Shown: piece by piece, positions 5,771 to 14,226 of the stretch
How the letters are laid out: the number at the start of each line of letters is the position of its first letter
Position numbering within the stretch: position 1 is the stretch's first letter
Source: Enterobacteriaceae bacterium
GTDB lineage: Bacteria; Pseudomonadota; Gammaproteobacteria; Enterobacterales; Enterobacteriaceae
Direction of reading: 5' to 3'
Assembly (NCBI GenBank): GCA_022712475.1
Contig: JALAGK010000514.1
Coordinates: 1-14,226 of the forward strand
Length of the DNA stretch: 14,226 nucleotides
The notes under the pieces: generated by a model
What the model was told of the DNA's origin: nothing
What the model saw: only the letters and a program-made list of their open reading frames with translations
Database searches by the model: none
Translations under genes and position numbers: made by a program

Positions 5771-8700
5771 ACGCCCTTCACCGCCCTGGCCGATTTCACG
5801 CTTCACTTCGGTAACTTCATCACCTTTCTCATTGCGCAGATGTACTTCAAGCGTATTGAACGCGATATCAATATCGTTCTCGCGACACAGTCTGTCGATA
5901 CTGCGGTTCACCGCATCGAGCGTCGAGCTACGATCGCCCAGCTCACGCACGTAGAACTGCAGCTCATGATCCAACGAGCTTTGGCCGAAGGTCTGGAAGA
6001 ACACCAGCGGCTGCGGCTCATGCATCACTTTCGGATGATCGGTGGCCGCCTGTAGCAGGATTTGCTTCACCTTATCCAGATCCGATCCATACGCCACGCC
6101 GAGTTTTACCACCACTCGCGTGATCGTATCGCTAAGAGACCAGTTGATCAGACGTTCGGTTACAAACGCCTTGTTCGGCACAATAACCTCTTTGCGATCG
6201 AAGTCCGTTATAGTGGTAGCACGAATGCGAATTTTACTGACTGAGCCCGAATACGTGCCGATAGTGATGGTGTCGCCAATGCGAATTGGCCGCTCAAACA
6301 GGATTATCAGACCGGCAATAAAGTTACCGAACACTTCCTGTAAACCAAAACCGAGACCAACCGACAACCCGGCGGCCATCCACTGCAGTTTATCCCAGGA
6401 AATCCCAAGCGACCCAAACACCACGATCGCGCCAGCGGCAATAATCACATAATTGAGAATAGTGGTAATCGCATACGACGAGCCCTGGCGCATTTTAAGC
6501 CGGGAGAGCACCAGCACTTCCAGAAGCCCTGGCAGGTTGCGAATCAGCGCCCAGGCTAACATAAACGCTACCACGGCAAAGAGCAGACTGCCCATCGTTA
6601 CGCTTTTTGTCACCGTGGTCCCCGCCTCGGTGGCGCTGTAGCTCCACAGTGAAATGCTGTCGAGATAAGAGAAAACGGTAATTAAATCAGACCAGATAGC
6701 CCAGAATACCACCGCAAACAGCGCAAACATGGCAAGCGTGGTGATGCGTAGTGTCTGCTGGTTGACCTGGTCAAGTCCGAGCGGCGGTTCTTCTACCGGC
6801 TCGCTACTGCCTTCTGCGCCTTCTTTGGCCATTGCCTCACGCCGCGCCAGAGCACGTCGCCAGGCGATACGCCGCGCGGCCACGCTCAGACCACGCAAAA
6901 TCGTCTGGTAAAGCAGGTTCCAGATAATGACCAGATACACCGTATCAATCCAGCGATGTGCCAGGCGCAGCGTGGTGTAAAAATAGCCCATAGCAGTGAG
7001 TACCAGCAGGCTAACCGGCACCAGCGACAGCACGGTAATCGTCACCAGCCGCACGGTATGCGACTCTTTATCACGCCACGCATCACGGCACATTGGCCAC
7101 ATCAGCCCGGCAATCACCAGCAAGTTGAGGAACACCATAAACTGGCCGAGCACGTCGTTCATCAGGTGTAGCGGCGAATGAGCACCAACTACACTCCAAC
7201 ACAGCATGGGTAATAGCGCGAGACTGATGCGCACAATCTGGCGACGATAGTGGCGCGCTTTTGCAGCTGCAATGGCAAAGTGACGCTCAGCCACCCCCCC
7301 CTGCTCCAGCACCCGCCAGCTTACACCAAAGACCAGCCAGAACATCGCCAGTTCTTTACCAAAGCTCCACATCAGCTCACTGACATTAAGCTTCATGAAA
7401 AGCACTATCAGGCCCGCAGCCAACAACACCAGGCACACCGGCAGTGCGCGTACAACGTTAATCAATAGCGCCTTTGGCGTGTGCCCCTGGCTGTCGTTAT
7501 GCAAATGTCCTACGTCACTGGCGAGCGCCTCGAGGCGCTGATTCAGCCAGCGAAAACGCCAGCGCAACAAACCTGCCAGCAACAGTAATGGCAACGCCAC
7601 CAGCAACGATGCGCCCAGAGAATGACGTGCGCGCTCCCAGTTGCCTTCTATTTTCATTGACTCAAGCTGGCTTTGCAGCGCTTGCGGGAAGGCCTTAATC
7701 CACTCCCAGTCCATCGGTTTATTGGACGTTACCCAAAAAATTTGCTGAGTCAGAGTCTGCTGTAACCGCTGGCTGGAACTCATCAGCTGTTGCTGGTTCA
7801 TCTGCAAATTAATAGCCAGCATCAGCTGGCTACCCAACTGTTTGTTAAGCTGATCGAGCAACTCGCGGCGCATATCCACCACTTCCAGTAGCGCATCCTT
7901 CACTTCCTTGTTGCTGGCAATTTCCTGCTGCTGTTCTTTTGACTGGTTTTGAATCAGCTGGGTAACAAAATCATCGCCTTTAAACAGCGCATCACGCTGC
8001 TGGTTAAGGTCAAACTGCTCCAGGCGCAAGTCGGCAATACGGCCTGTCATATCCTGCATGTCGTCCGCAGACGGCAGATTTTGCTGCTGCTGATAGAGAA
8101 TACGCGACAGCAGCAGGCTGCCCTTAAGCATGGCAATTTGCTCTTTCAGGCTGCGCTCGGACTGTAGCGTACGGTCAAGCCAGGTCTTAACCTGGATATT
8201 GCGCTGCACAAGTTCGTTGCCGCGTTGAGTAGCTTCAATTAGCCGCTCGCTCAGCTGATGGTTAACCTCGAGTTCCTGCCTGACCAGCGGGTTATCCTGA
8301 ATAGCCGCACCCTCTTCCGGCGTCATGGCCTCCTGTGCGGTCTTTTCCGTTAGTGTTAAACGCTTGGTACTGAGTGCTGCTTGCATCAGCTGTAGCTGAT
8401 GTTCAAGGCGGGTGATATGCGCTGTGGTGTAGTCGCGCTGCTTTTGCAACGAATCCTGCAACATGGTGTTGCCTTGAAGGCTGTCACGCTGCTGCTCAAT
8501 TTGCGCATTGAGTAACGCCTGCTGGGTCAGTAGCAACGTCTCCTGGCTTGAGCGCAGCGTGGCGCCTGTCGTCGCACCACTCAGGCGCGTTCGCACCTGC
8601 TGTAGCTGCTCGGTTGCAGCATACATGGCGCTTTGCACCCGCTCTGGCTGTGTCTGAAGCGACACCAGTTGGCTGTTGAGCGTGGAGAGGTCACTTTGCG

Positions 8701-9142
8701 CTGATTGCAGATCATCAAATGCCTGTGAAACCTGCTGTTCAAGCTGGCGCAACGACAAAGTACCAAGACTTTTGGAATACGCCGCGTCGTCCTGCGTCTG
8801 CTGACCATAGGCCTCAAGCTCCTCAGTCGCCTGGCGCATTTTTTCTGGCGCTTCTTTTATTTGCTTGCGCTGCTCCAGCGCCTCGTTTTTAACCCTGTCG
8901 ATTTTATCAAGCACTTCCAGGGTCTGGTTGAGGTCCTGCTGCACCAGCTTGTCTTGCGTGGACAGGTTTTTCTGCTTATTGAGCGTATCAAGCTGGCTTT
9001 GTATATCCTGGCGTGCGGGCAGGTCACTGCTGACCCGCGCCTGTACCTGAGGCATACAGAGCAGCCAACCCCAAAGAAAAATTAGCGTTATCACAACAGC
9101 GAAAGCGGATTTCCGCAATCTTATAGCGTGCTGTAGAGTCAT
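5753..9142 (-). CDS. mscK: Mechanosensitive channel MscK (KefA)
   Basis: Large inner-membrane tension-gated channel of the MscS superfamily; in E. coli it opens at moderate tension and needs external K+. The chosen start [14 protein letters not shown] gives 1129 residues (1120 in K-12). Order: signal peptide 1 to about 36 (ending PQVQA); a long Gln-rich coiled-coil periplasmic domain to about 500 (e.g. [27 protein letters not shown]); about eight membrane segments between roughly 530 and 880; then the MscS core. Its pore helix begins [20 protein letters not shown] at residue 919, followed by [19 protein letters not shown] and the cytoplasmic beta/alpha-beta cage. No clear Shine-Dalgarno is seen at this ATG. 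A GTG 21 codons upstream (9205) is possible but unlike the family start. A run of eight G lies at residues 614-617. It follows acrR by 111 bases. Confidence 0.95.
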   Translation of the reverse strand: MTLQHAIRLRKSAFAVVITLIFLWGWLLCMPQVQARVSSDLPARQDIQSQLDTLNKQKNLSTQDKLVQQDLNQTLEVLDKIDRVKNEALEQRKQIKEAPEKMRQATEELEAYGQQTQDDAAYSKSLGTLSLRQLEQQVSQAFDDLQSAQSDLSTLNSQLVSLQTQPERVQSAMYAATEQLQQVRTRLSGATTGATLRSSQETLLLTQQALLNAQIEQQRDSLQGNTMLQDSLQKQRDYTTAHITRLEHQLQLMQAALSTKRLTLTEKTAQEAMTPEEGAAIQDNPLVRQELEVNHQLSERLIEATQRGNELVQRNIQVKTWLDRTLQSERSLKEQIAMLKGSLLLSRILYQQQQNLPSADDMQDMTGRIADLRLEQFDLNQQRDALFKGDDFVTQLIQNQSKEQQQEIASNKEVKDALLEVVDMRRELLDQLNKQLGSQLMLAINLQMNQQQLMSSSQRLQQTLTQQIFWVTSNKPMDWEWIKAFPQALQSQLESMKIEGNWERARHSLGASLLVALPLLLLAGLLRWRFRWLNQRLEALASDVGHLHNDSQGHTPKALLINVVRALPVCLVLLAAGLIVLFMKLNVSELMWSFGKELAMFWLVFGVSWRVLEQGGVAERHFAIAAAKARHYRRQIVRISLALLPMLCWSVVGAHSPLHLMNDVLGQFMVFLNLLVIAGLMWPMCRDAWRDKESHTVRLVTITVLSLVPVSLLVLTAMGYFYTTLRLAHRWIDTVYLVIIWNLLYQTILRGLSVAARRIAWRRALARREAMAKEGAEGSSEPVEEPPLGLDQVNQQTLRITTLAMFALFAVVFWAIWSDLITVFSYLDSISLWSYSATEAGTTVTKSVTMGSLLFAVVAFMLAWALIRNLPGLLEVLVLSRLKMRQGSSYAITTILNYVIIAAGAIVVFGSLGISWDKLQWMAAGLSVGLGFGLQEVFGNFIAGLIILFERPIRIGDTITIGTYSGSVSKIRIRATTITDFDRKEVIVPNKAFVTERLINWSLSDTITRVVVKLGVAYGSDLDKVKQILLQAATDHPKVMHEPQPLVFFQTFGQSSLDHELQFYVRELGDRSSTLDAVNRSIDRLCRENDIDIAFNTLEVHLRNEKGDEVTEVKREIGQGGEGRTPASV
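7294..7301 (-). repeat. Homopolymer tract G8 within mscK
   Basis: Eight consecutive G on the coding strand encode Gln614 (last base), Gly615, Gly616 and Val617 (first base), in a loop between membrane segments. It is the longest G/C homopolymer I see in the window. Such tracts are prone to slippage; loss or gain of one base would remove the channel domain. Confidence 0.9.
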
Positions 9143-9152
9143 GGCATCTGTG

Positions 9153-9204
9153 GCGGCCAGGCCGCAAGAAGAGGCAAGGAAAGTCTGAGTGGCGCAGAAT
9201 AGCA
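9153..9204 (-). promoter_or_regulatory. Candidate mscK promoter (extended -10) and leader hairpin
   Basis: The acrR-mscK gap (9143-9253) holds TGCTATTCT on the minus strand (9196-9204), an extended -10 match (TGnTATAAT) without a clear -35. A predicted start near 9189 would give a leader of about 47 bases. Inside it GCGGC (9161-9165) can pair with GCCGC (9153-9157) around a 3-base loop, ending 10 bases before the ATG, where a Shine-Dalgarno would normally lie. A start near 9189 would also exclude the GTG at 9205. All of this is motif-based. Confidence 0.35.
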
Positions 9205-9253
9205 CGCCTTTTGTACAGGTAACAGTCGCCTGGCGGCACGGAGTTTTCTTAAA

Positions 9254-9904
9254 TTACACGCCGCTCTCTGCGACCTGACGTAGAGTCGGGCAGTGCTGGA
9301 ACATCTCCAGCAAAATGGCCACGTAATCGCGCGCTTCGCGTTTGAGGTCAAAGGAGTCTGGTGCGAACAGCCAGCTTTCCATTATGCCGGTCATATAGCA
9401 GCGCATTAATATTGCCGCACGGCGGGTCATGAGATTTTGCGGCAGCATGCCGGCAGCCCGGCACAGGTTGAGCGTGCTTTCGATACGCTCGTAACCTTCC
9501 ATGTAAAGGCTGCGCTGCGCCTGCTGGACGGTAGCCATTTCCCCAACAAATTCACATTTATGGAATATGATTTCCATCATAAGACGACGTCTTTCTTCTG
9601 TTACCGTCGTCTCCAGAATGTAAACTAGTAATTCTCTCAAGGCAGAAAGTGGATCGCCAGGAAATTTTGCCCGATACTCAATCTCTAAATCACCAATATC
9701 GGACTCTGAAAGCTCCCAGATTTCATTAAACAAATCCGACTTGTTACGAAAATGCCAGTAGATAGCGCCACGCGTCACGCCTGCCGCGTGTGCAATGTCT
9801 GCAAGCGACGTCGATGAAACGCCTTTTTCTGAGAAAAGACGCAGCGCTACATCCAGTATGTGCTGACGAGTTTCAAGCGCCTGCTGTTTGGTTTTTCGTG
9901 CCAT
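9254..9904 (-). CDS. acrR: TetR-family repressor of acrAB, AcrR
   Basis: Local repressor of acrAB and of itself, released by binding of structurally varied drugs and dyes. The length is 216 residues (215 in K-12). The N-terminal TetR helix-turn-helix is intact ([20 protein letters not shown], 33-52), including Arg45, a site often mutated in resistant E. coli. The all-helical ligand-binding/dimer domain follows, with conserved [25 protein letters not shown] and [24 protein letters not shown]. The last residues ([12 protein letters not shown]) differ from K-12. No frameshift, stop or insertion is seen, so the repressor looks functional. The start MARKTKQQA is conserved but has no clear Shine-Dalgarno, which fits low expression. 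It is divergent from acrA over 144 bases. Confidence 0.96.
   Translation of the reverse strand: MARKTKQQALETRQHILDVALRLFSEKGVSSTSLADIAHAAGVTRGAIYWHFRNKSDLFNEIWELSESDIGDLEIEYRAKFPGDPLSALRELLVYILETTVTEERRRLMMEIIFHKCEFVGEMATVQQAQRSLYMEGYERIESTLNLCRAAGMLPQNLMTRRAAILMRCYMTGIMESWLFAPDSFDLKREARDYVAILLEMFQHCPTLRQVAESGV
9885..9904 (-). promoter_or_regulatory. MarA/SoxS/Rob box overlapping the acrR start codon
   Basis: The minus strand reads ATGGCACGAAAAACCAAACA, which fits every specified position of the marbox consensus AYnGCACnnWnnRYYAAAY. It begins at the A of the acrR ATG. It lies upstream of, and in reverse orientation to, the acrA promoter, the arrangement usual for class I marboxes. In E. coli MarA, SoxS and Rob activate acrAB. 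Binding here is inferred from the motif. Confidence 0.75.
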
Positions 9905-9931
9905 CAGTGGAAGGATTTACAGGAGTTCAGA

Positions 9932-9961
9932 TTTACATACATTTATGAATGTATGTACCAT
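9932..9961 (+). promoter_or_regulatory. Candidate acrAB promoter overlapping the AcrR operator
   Basis: TTTACA (9932-9937) and TACCAT (9956-9961), 18 bases apart, form a plausible weak sigma-70 promoter that spans the AcrR operator, so bound repressor would block polymerase. The leader to the acrA ATG would be about 80 bases. Other AT-rich choices exist just downstream (GATAAT, 9970-9975), so the exact boxes are uncertain. Confidence 0.45.
9934..9957. promoter_or_regulatory. AcrR operator, 24-bp palindrome
   Basis: Perfect 10-bp arms TACATACATT (9934-9943) and AATGTATGTA (9948-9957) flank TATG. This is the E. coli AcrR operator as I remember it, with a single difference in the central four bases. 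It sits 29 bases upstream of acrR and 91 bases upstream of acrA, so one dimer pair can control both divergent genes. Confidence 0.93.
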
Positions 9962-10048
9962 AGCACGACGATAATATAAACGCAGCAATGGGTTTGTGGA
10001 CATTTGACCCTTGATCAAATTTTGAAATCGGACACTCGAGGTTTACCT

Positions 10049-11242
10049 ATGAACAAAAACAGAGGATTTTCGCCTCTGGCGGTCGTTCTGATGCTCTCAG
10101 GCAGCTTTGCGCTTACAGGATGTAATGACGAACAGCAACAACAGCAAGGCGCTCAGGCTCAGGCCGTTGGCGTTGTTACGCTCAAAAATGAACCTCTTCA
10201 GATTAAGACCGAGCTGCCTGGACGCACCAGCGCCTATCGGGTTGCGGAAGTTCGCCCTCAGGTTAACGGCATTATTCTGAAGCGTAACTTTGTAGAAGGC
10301 AGCGACGTGAAGGCGGGTGAATCTCTCTATCAGATTGACCCGGCGACGTATCAGGCAGCCTATGAAAGTGCCAAAGGCGATCTGGCAAGGGCGCAAGCCA
10401 GCGCCAGTGTCGCGCGCATCACGCTTAATCGTTACAAGAAACTGCTTGGCACTAACTACATCAGCCAACAGGATTACGATAATGCGCAGTCCACCTCACT
10501 GCAGGCTGACGCCTCCGTTGTTGCAGCTAAAGCAGCAGTAGAGAGCGCACGCATTAATCTTGCGTACACTAAAGTTACCTCGCCAATCAGCGGGCGTATT
10601 GGTAAATCTGCGGTTACCGAAGGGGCACTGGTGCAGAATGGTCAGGCTACGGCGCTGGCCACTGTGCAGCAGCTTGACCCTATCTATGTGGACGTCACAC
10701 AGTCGAGCAATGACTTCTTACGCCTGCAGCAGGAAATGGCTAACGGCACGCTCAAGCAGGAAAACGGCAAGGCGAAAGTCACGCTGACCACTGCTGACGG
10801 CATCACCTACCCGCAGAGCGGCACGCTGCAGTTCTCTGACGTGACCGTTGACCAGACTACCGGCTCAATCACACTGCGCGCGCTTTTCCCGAACCCTGAC
10901 GGCACGTTGCTGCCGGGCATGTTCGTGCGCGCCAGCCTTGATGAAGGCACCAACCCGAATGCACTGCTGGTTCCGCAGCAGGGCATCACGCGCACACCGC
11001 GGGGCGATGCCACAGCAATGGTTGTCGGTAAGGATGAGAAGGTTGAAGTGCGCCAGGTCACCACCTCACAGGCTATTGGTGATAAGTGGCTGGTGACTGA
11101 AGGACTGCAAAGCGGCGACCGCGTGATTGTGAGCGGTCTGCAAAAAGTCCGTCCGGGTGCTCCGGTGAAAGCCGAAGAGCAGAAAGCAGACGACAAAGCA
11201 CAGAGTGAAGCCGCTGCTCCGTCCGACAAGACACAGTCTTAA
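10049..11242 (+). CDS. acrA: AcrA, periplasmic adaptor lipoprotein of the AcrAB-TolC efflux pump
   Basis: Membrane fusion protein bridging AcrB and TolC in the periplasm, anchored by lipid in the inner membrane. The length is 397 residues, as in K-12. A lipoprotein signal peptide ends in the lipobox LTGC with Cys25. A short Gln-rich stretch follows, then the lipoyl/barrel segment (GRTSAYRVAEVRPQVNGII) and the alpha-helical hairpin at about 100-172 (ATYQAAYESAKGDLARAQAS through AAVESARINL) that contacts TolC. Then come TKVTSPISGRIGKSAVTEGALV, the beta-barrel and membrane-proximal domains, and a Lys/Asp/Ala-rich tail. The start is set by GAGG seven bases before the ATG; a TTG 15 codons upstream is rejected. 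acrB follows after 22 bases in the same operon. Confidence 0.97.
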   Translation: MNKNRGFSPLAVVLMLSGSFALTGCNDEQQQQQGAQAQAVGVVTLKNEPLQIKTELPGRTSAYRVAEVRPQVNGIILKRNFVEGSDVKAGESLYQIDPATYQAAYESAKGDLARAQASASVARITLNRYKKLLGTNYISQQDYDNAQSTSLQADASVVAAKAAVESARINLAYTKVTSPISGRIGKSAVTEGALVQNGQATALATVQQLDPIYVDVTQSSNDFLRLQQEMANGTLKQENGKAKVTLTTADGITYPQSGTLQFSDVTVDQTTGSITLRALFPNPDGTLLPGMFVRASLDEGTNPNALLVPQQGITRTPRGDATAMVVGKDEKVEVRQVTTSQAIGDKWLVTEGLQSGDRVIVSGLQKVRPGAPVKAEEQKADDKAQSEAAAPSDKTQS

Positions 11243-11264
11243 CTTAAACAGGAGCCGTTAAGAC

Positions 11265-14226
11265 ATGGCTAAGTTTTTTATCGATCGCCCCATTTTTGCC
11301 TGGGTTATCGCGATCATCATCATGCTTGCAGGGGGACTGGCGATCCTGAAGCTGCCCGTGGCGCAATATCCAACCATTGCGCCGCCAGCGGTTCAGATTT
11401 CAGCCGTTTACCCGGGTGCTGATGCAAAAACGGTGCAGGACACCGTGACACAGGTTATCGAACAGAACATGAACGGTATCGATAACCTGATGTACATGTC
11501 CTCAGCGAGTGACTCGTCAGGTACTGTACAGATTACACTGACGTTTGACTCAGGAACCGATGCCGATATCGCCCAGGTGCAGGTGCAGAACAAACTGCAG
11601 CTGGCGATGCCGCTGCTGCCGCAGGAAGTGCAGCAGCAAGGTATTAGCGTGAAAAAGTCCTCCAGCAGCTTCTTGATGGTACTGGGCTTTATTAACACTG
11701 ACGGTACCATGAACCAGGACGACATCGCGGACTTTGTGGGTTCGACGATTAAAGATCCCATCAGCCGCGCATCGGGTGTGGGTGACGTTCAGCTCTTTGG
11801 TTCTCAGTACGCCATGCGTATCTGGCTGGACCCGAATAAGCTTAACAACTACTCACTCACGCCTGGTGATGTATCAACCGCGATCAGAGCGCAGAACGCC
11901 CAGGTAGCGGCAGGCCAGCTAGGGGGCACTCCGCCAGTACCGGGCCAGCAGCTTAACGCGTCCATTGTTGCTCAAACGCGACTGACGTCCACGGAAGAGT
12001 TCGGCAAAATCATGCTGAAGGTCAACCAGGACGGCTCTCAGGTACGCCTCAAAGACGTGGCCAAAATTGAGCTTGGCGGTGAAAACTACGACGTTATCGC
12101 CCGCTTTAACGGTCACCCGGCATCCGGTCTGGGTATCAAGCTTGCTACTAACGCCAACGCACTGGATACCGCCGCAGCGGTACGCGCCGAGGTAGAGAAG
12201 CTTAAGCCTTATTTCCCGCACGGCCTGGAAGTGGTTTACCCGTACGATACAACCCCGTTCGTTAAGATATCTATCTTCGAGGTGGTGAAAACCCTCGTGG
12301 AAGCTATCGTGCTGGTGTTTATCGTAATGTACCTGTTCCTGCAGAACTTCCGCGCGACGTTGATTCCCACCATCGCGGTACCGGTGGTACTGCTCGGTAC
12401 ATTCGCCATCCTTGCGGCGTTCGGTTATTCGATAAACACACTCACGATGTTCGCGATGGTACTGGCGATAGGCTTGCTGGTTGACGATGCGATAGTCGTG
12501 GTTGAGAACGTTGAGCGCGTCATGGTGGAGGAAGGTTTGCCACCGAAAGAGGCTACGCGTAAATCCATGGGGCAGATTCAAGGTGCCCTGGTAGGTATCG
12601 CGCTGGTGCTCTCGGCGGTATTTATCCCGATGGCCTTCTTCGGCGGCTCTACCGGGGCTATTTATCGCCAGTTCTCCATCACCATTGTTTCAGCGATGGC
12701 GCTGTCAGTGCTGGTGGCGATGATCCTCACCCCTGCGCTGTGTGCCACCATGCTTAAGCCCGTCGCTAAAGGCGACCATGGCGAAGGTAAGAAAGGCTTC
12801 TTTGGCTGGTTTAACCGCATGTTCGAAAAGAGCACGCATCATTACACCGACAGCGTAGGCAACATTCTGCGCAGCACTGGCCGCTATCTGCTGCTGTATG
12901 TGCTGATTGTTGTGGGTATGGCGCTGCTGTTTATCCGCCTGCCGAGTTCGTTCCTGCCCAGTGAAGACCAGGGTGTATTCCTGGCGCAGGTTCAGCTGCC
13001 TACTGGGGCAACCCAGGAACGCACGCAGAAAGTGCTGGACGAGGTGACGAACTACTTCCTGACCAAAGAAAAAGATAACGTTAACTCCGTGTTTACCGTT
13101 AACGGCTTTGGCTTTGCAGGACGTGGCCAGAATACCGGTCTGGCGTTCGTAAGCCTGAAGGACTGGGCCGATCGTCCAGGCGCGGAAAACAAGGTTGAAG
13201 CCATTACTGGCCGTGCCATGGGGACCTTCTCGCAGATCAAAGATGCGATGGTCTTTGCTTTTAACCTGCCGGCGATTGTCGAACTGGGTAACGCAACAGG
13301 CTTCGACTTTGAGCTTATCGATCAGGCAAACCTCGGCCATGACCAGCTAATGCAGGCACGTAACCAGCTGCTTGGTATGGCGATGCAGCATCCTGACGTG
13401 CTGATGCAGGTACGCCCAAACGGCCTGGAAGATACGCCGCAGTATAAGATTGAAATCGATCAGGAGAAGGCGCTGTCGCTGGGTGTTACCACCACCGATA
13501 TTAACGCCACGCTGGGTGCGGCCTGGGGCGGGAGCTACGTGAATGACTTTATCGACCGCGGTCGTGTGAAGAAAGTCTACATCATGGGTGAAGCCGAGTA
13601 CCGCATGTTGCCTGGCGACATCGGCAAATGGTACGTGCGTGGATCTAATGGCCAGATGGTACCGTTTAGCGCTTTCGCAACCGGACACTGGCAGTATGGC
13701 TCACCACGTCTTGAGCGCTATAACGGCCTGCCTGCGATGGAAATCATGGGTGAAGCGGTACCGGGTAAGAGTACCGGTGAAGCAATGGCACTGATGGAGC
13801 AACTGGCAAGCAAACTGCCCGCTGGTATCGGCTATGATTGGACCGGTCTGTCCTATCAGGAACGACTGTCAGGTAACCAGGCACCATCGCTGTATGCTAT
13901 CTCGCTAATTGTGGTGTTCCTGTGTCTGGCAGCACTGTATGAAAGCTGGTCGGTACCGTTCTCGGTCATGTTGGTGGTGCCGTTAGGCGTCGTCGGCGCA
14001 CTTATAGCGGCGACCCTGCGCGGGTTAACCAACGACGTTTACTTCCAAGTGGGTCTGCTCACAACCATTGGGCTATCGGCAAAGAACGCGATATTGATCG
14101 TCGAATTTGCCAAAGACCTGATGGATAAAGAAGGCAAAGGCCTGACAGAAGCTACGCTTGAAGCTGTGCGTATGCGTTTGCGCCCTATTCTGATGACCTC
14201 ACTGGCGTTTATCCTCGGCGTACTGC
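11265..14226 (+). CDS. acrB: AcrB, RND multidrug efflux transporter, 3' end cut by window
   Basis: Proton-driven trimeric inner-membrane pump that exports drugs, bile salts and detergents through AcrA and TolC. 987 codons are visible out of about 1049 expected; the last transmembrane segments lie outside. The frame is open throughout. The proton relay is intact: Asp407, Asp408, Lys940, Arg971 and Thr978, in K-12 numbering with no net indel. The distal-pocket phenylalanines 136, 178, 610, 615, 617 and 628 are all present, as is the switch-loop region NGFGFAGRG (613-621). The N-terminus is MAKFFIDRP rather than MPNFFIDRP. Position 397 in TM4 is Ala, where AcrB, AcrF and MexB as I remember them have Gly. 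AGGAG lies 10 bases before the ATG. Immediate linkage to acrA and acrR identifies it as AcrB rather than the paralogue AcrF. Confidence 0.96.
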   Translation, partial: MAKFFIDRPIFAWVIAIIIMLAGGLAILKLPVAQYPTIAPPAVQISAVYPGADAKTVQDTVTQVIEQNMNGIDNLMYMSSASDSSGTVQITLTFDSGTDADIAQVQVQNKLQLAMPLLPQEVQQQGISVKKSSSSFLMVLGFINTDGTMNQDDIADFVGSTIKDPISRASGVGDVQLFGSQYAMRIWLDPNKLNNYSLTPGDVSTAIRAQNAQVAAGQLGGTPPVPGQQLNASIVAQTRLTSTEEFGKIMLKVNQDGSQVRLKDVAKIELGGENYDVIARFNGHPASGLGIKLATNANALDTAAAVRAEVEKLKPYFPHGLEVVYPYDTTPFVKISIFEVVKTLVEAIVLVFIVMYLFLQNFRATLIPTIAVPVVLLGTFAILAAFGYSINTLTMFAMVLAIGLLVDDAIVVVENVERVMVEEGLPPKEATRKSMGQIQGALVGIALVLSAVFIPMAFFGGSTGAIYRQFSITIVSAMALSVLVAMILTPALCATMLKPVAKGDHGEGKKGFFGWFNRMFEKSTHHYTDSVGNILRSTGRYLLLYVLIVVGMALLFIRLPSSFLPSEDQGVFLAQVQLPTGATQERTQKVLDEVTNYFLTKEKDNVNSVFTVNGFGFAGRGQNTGLAFVSLKDWADRPGAENKVEAITGRAMGTFSQIKDAMVFAFNLPAIVELGNATGFDFELIDQANLGHDQLMQARNQLLGMAMQHPDVLMQVRPNGLEDTPQYKIEIDQEKALSLGVTTTDINATLGAAWGGSYVNDFIDRGRVKKVYIMGEAEYRMLPGDIGKWYVRGSNGQMVPFSAFATGHWQYGSPRLERYNGLPAMEIMGEAVPGKSTGEAMALMEQLASKLPAGIGYDWTGLSYQERLSGNQAPSLYAISLIVVFLCLAALYESWSVPFSVMLVVPLGVVGALIAATLRGLTNDVYFQVGLLTTIGLSAKNAILIVEFAKDLMDKEGKGLTEATLEAVRMRLRPILMTSLAFILGVL

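Noticed and set aside
9959..9980. Second possible marbox (ATAGCAC then TATAAAC) between operator and acrA
   Set aside because: The GCAC half matches but the second half is at the wrong spacing for the consensus.
11919..12581. A 220-codon minus-strand open frame inside acrB
   Set aside because: It is fully antisense to conserved acrB, His/Tyr/Arg-rich with no family resemblance and no ribosome site I can support.
12705..13340. A 211-codon minus-strand open frame inside acrB
   Set aside because: Same reasons: a shadow of highly biased acrB coding sequence.
1..14226. Mobile elements, CRISPR arrays, toxin-antitoxin or defence genes, tRNA or rRNA
   Set aside because: Read for on both strands and not seen; the window is almost fully filled by known core genes in their usual order.

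Overview
The window carries a conserved chromosomal block of an enteric gammaproteobacterium (Enterobacteriaceae). Gene content and order match the acrB-acrA-acrR-mscK-ybaM-priC-ybaN-apt-dnaX-ybaB-recR-htpG block of Escherichia coli K-12, read here in the opposite orientation. Proteins are close to, but clearly different from, the K-12 versions as I remember them (PriC, MscK, the DnaX linker and the AcrR C-terminus differ most), so this is probably another genus of the family. I cannot name the genus from sequence alone. There is no insertion sequence, prophage, CRISPR array, tRNA, rRNA or transferred island, and no broken gene.

Layout. 1-655: N-terminal third of htpG (minus, cut by the window edge) with a near-consensus heat-shock sigma-32 promoter. 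802-4463: recR, ybaB, dnaX and apt on the minus strand, a DNA replication/repair and purine-salvage cluster transcribed apt to recR. ybaB and recR overlap as TGATG, and dnaX carries a complete programmed -1 frameshift signal that makes the tau and gamma clamp-loader subunits. 4611-4988: ybaN (minus), divergent from priC-ybaM (plus, 5054-5761). ybaM converges on mscK, overlapping it by 9 bases inside a strong hairpin. 5753-9142: mscK (minus), a large mechanosensitive channel gene. 9254-9904: acrR (minus), divergent from acrA-acrB (plus, 10049 to window end; acrB lacks about its last 60 codons).

How the parts work together. AcrA and AcrB form the periplasmic adaptor and inner-membrane pump of the TolC-dependent multidrug efflux system. 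AcrR represses it through a perfect 24-bp palindrome between acrR and acrA. A perfect MarA/SoxS/Rob box coincides with the first codons of acrR. The minus-strand cluster supplies the replication clamp loader, recombination mediator functions, a nucleoid protein and adenine salvage; priC supplies replication restart.

I found no undescribed multi-gene system. The points worth a second look are regulatory or fine-structure: the compact sigma-32/hairpin junction, the lineage-specific version of the dnaX frameshift, the marbox built from acrR coding sequence, the shared stop-codon hairpin of ybaM and mscK, a G8 tract in mscK, and an alanine in a normally glycine position of AcrB TM4.
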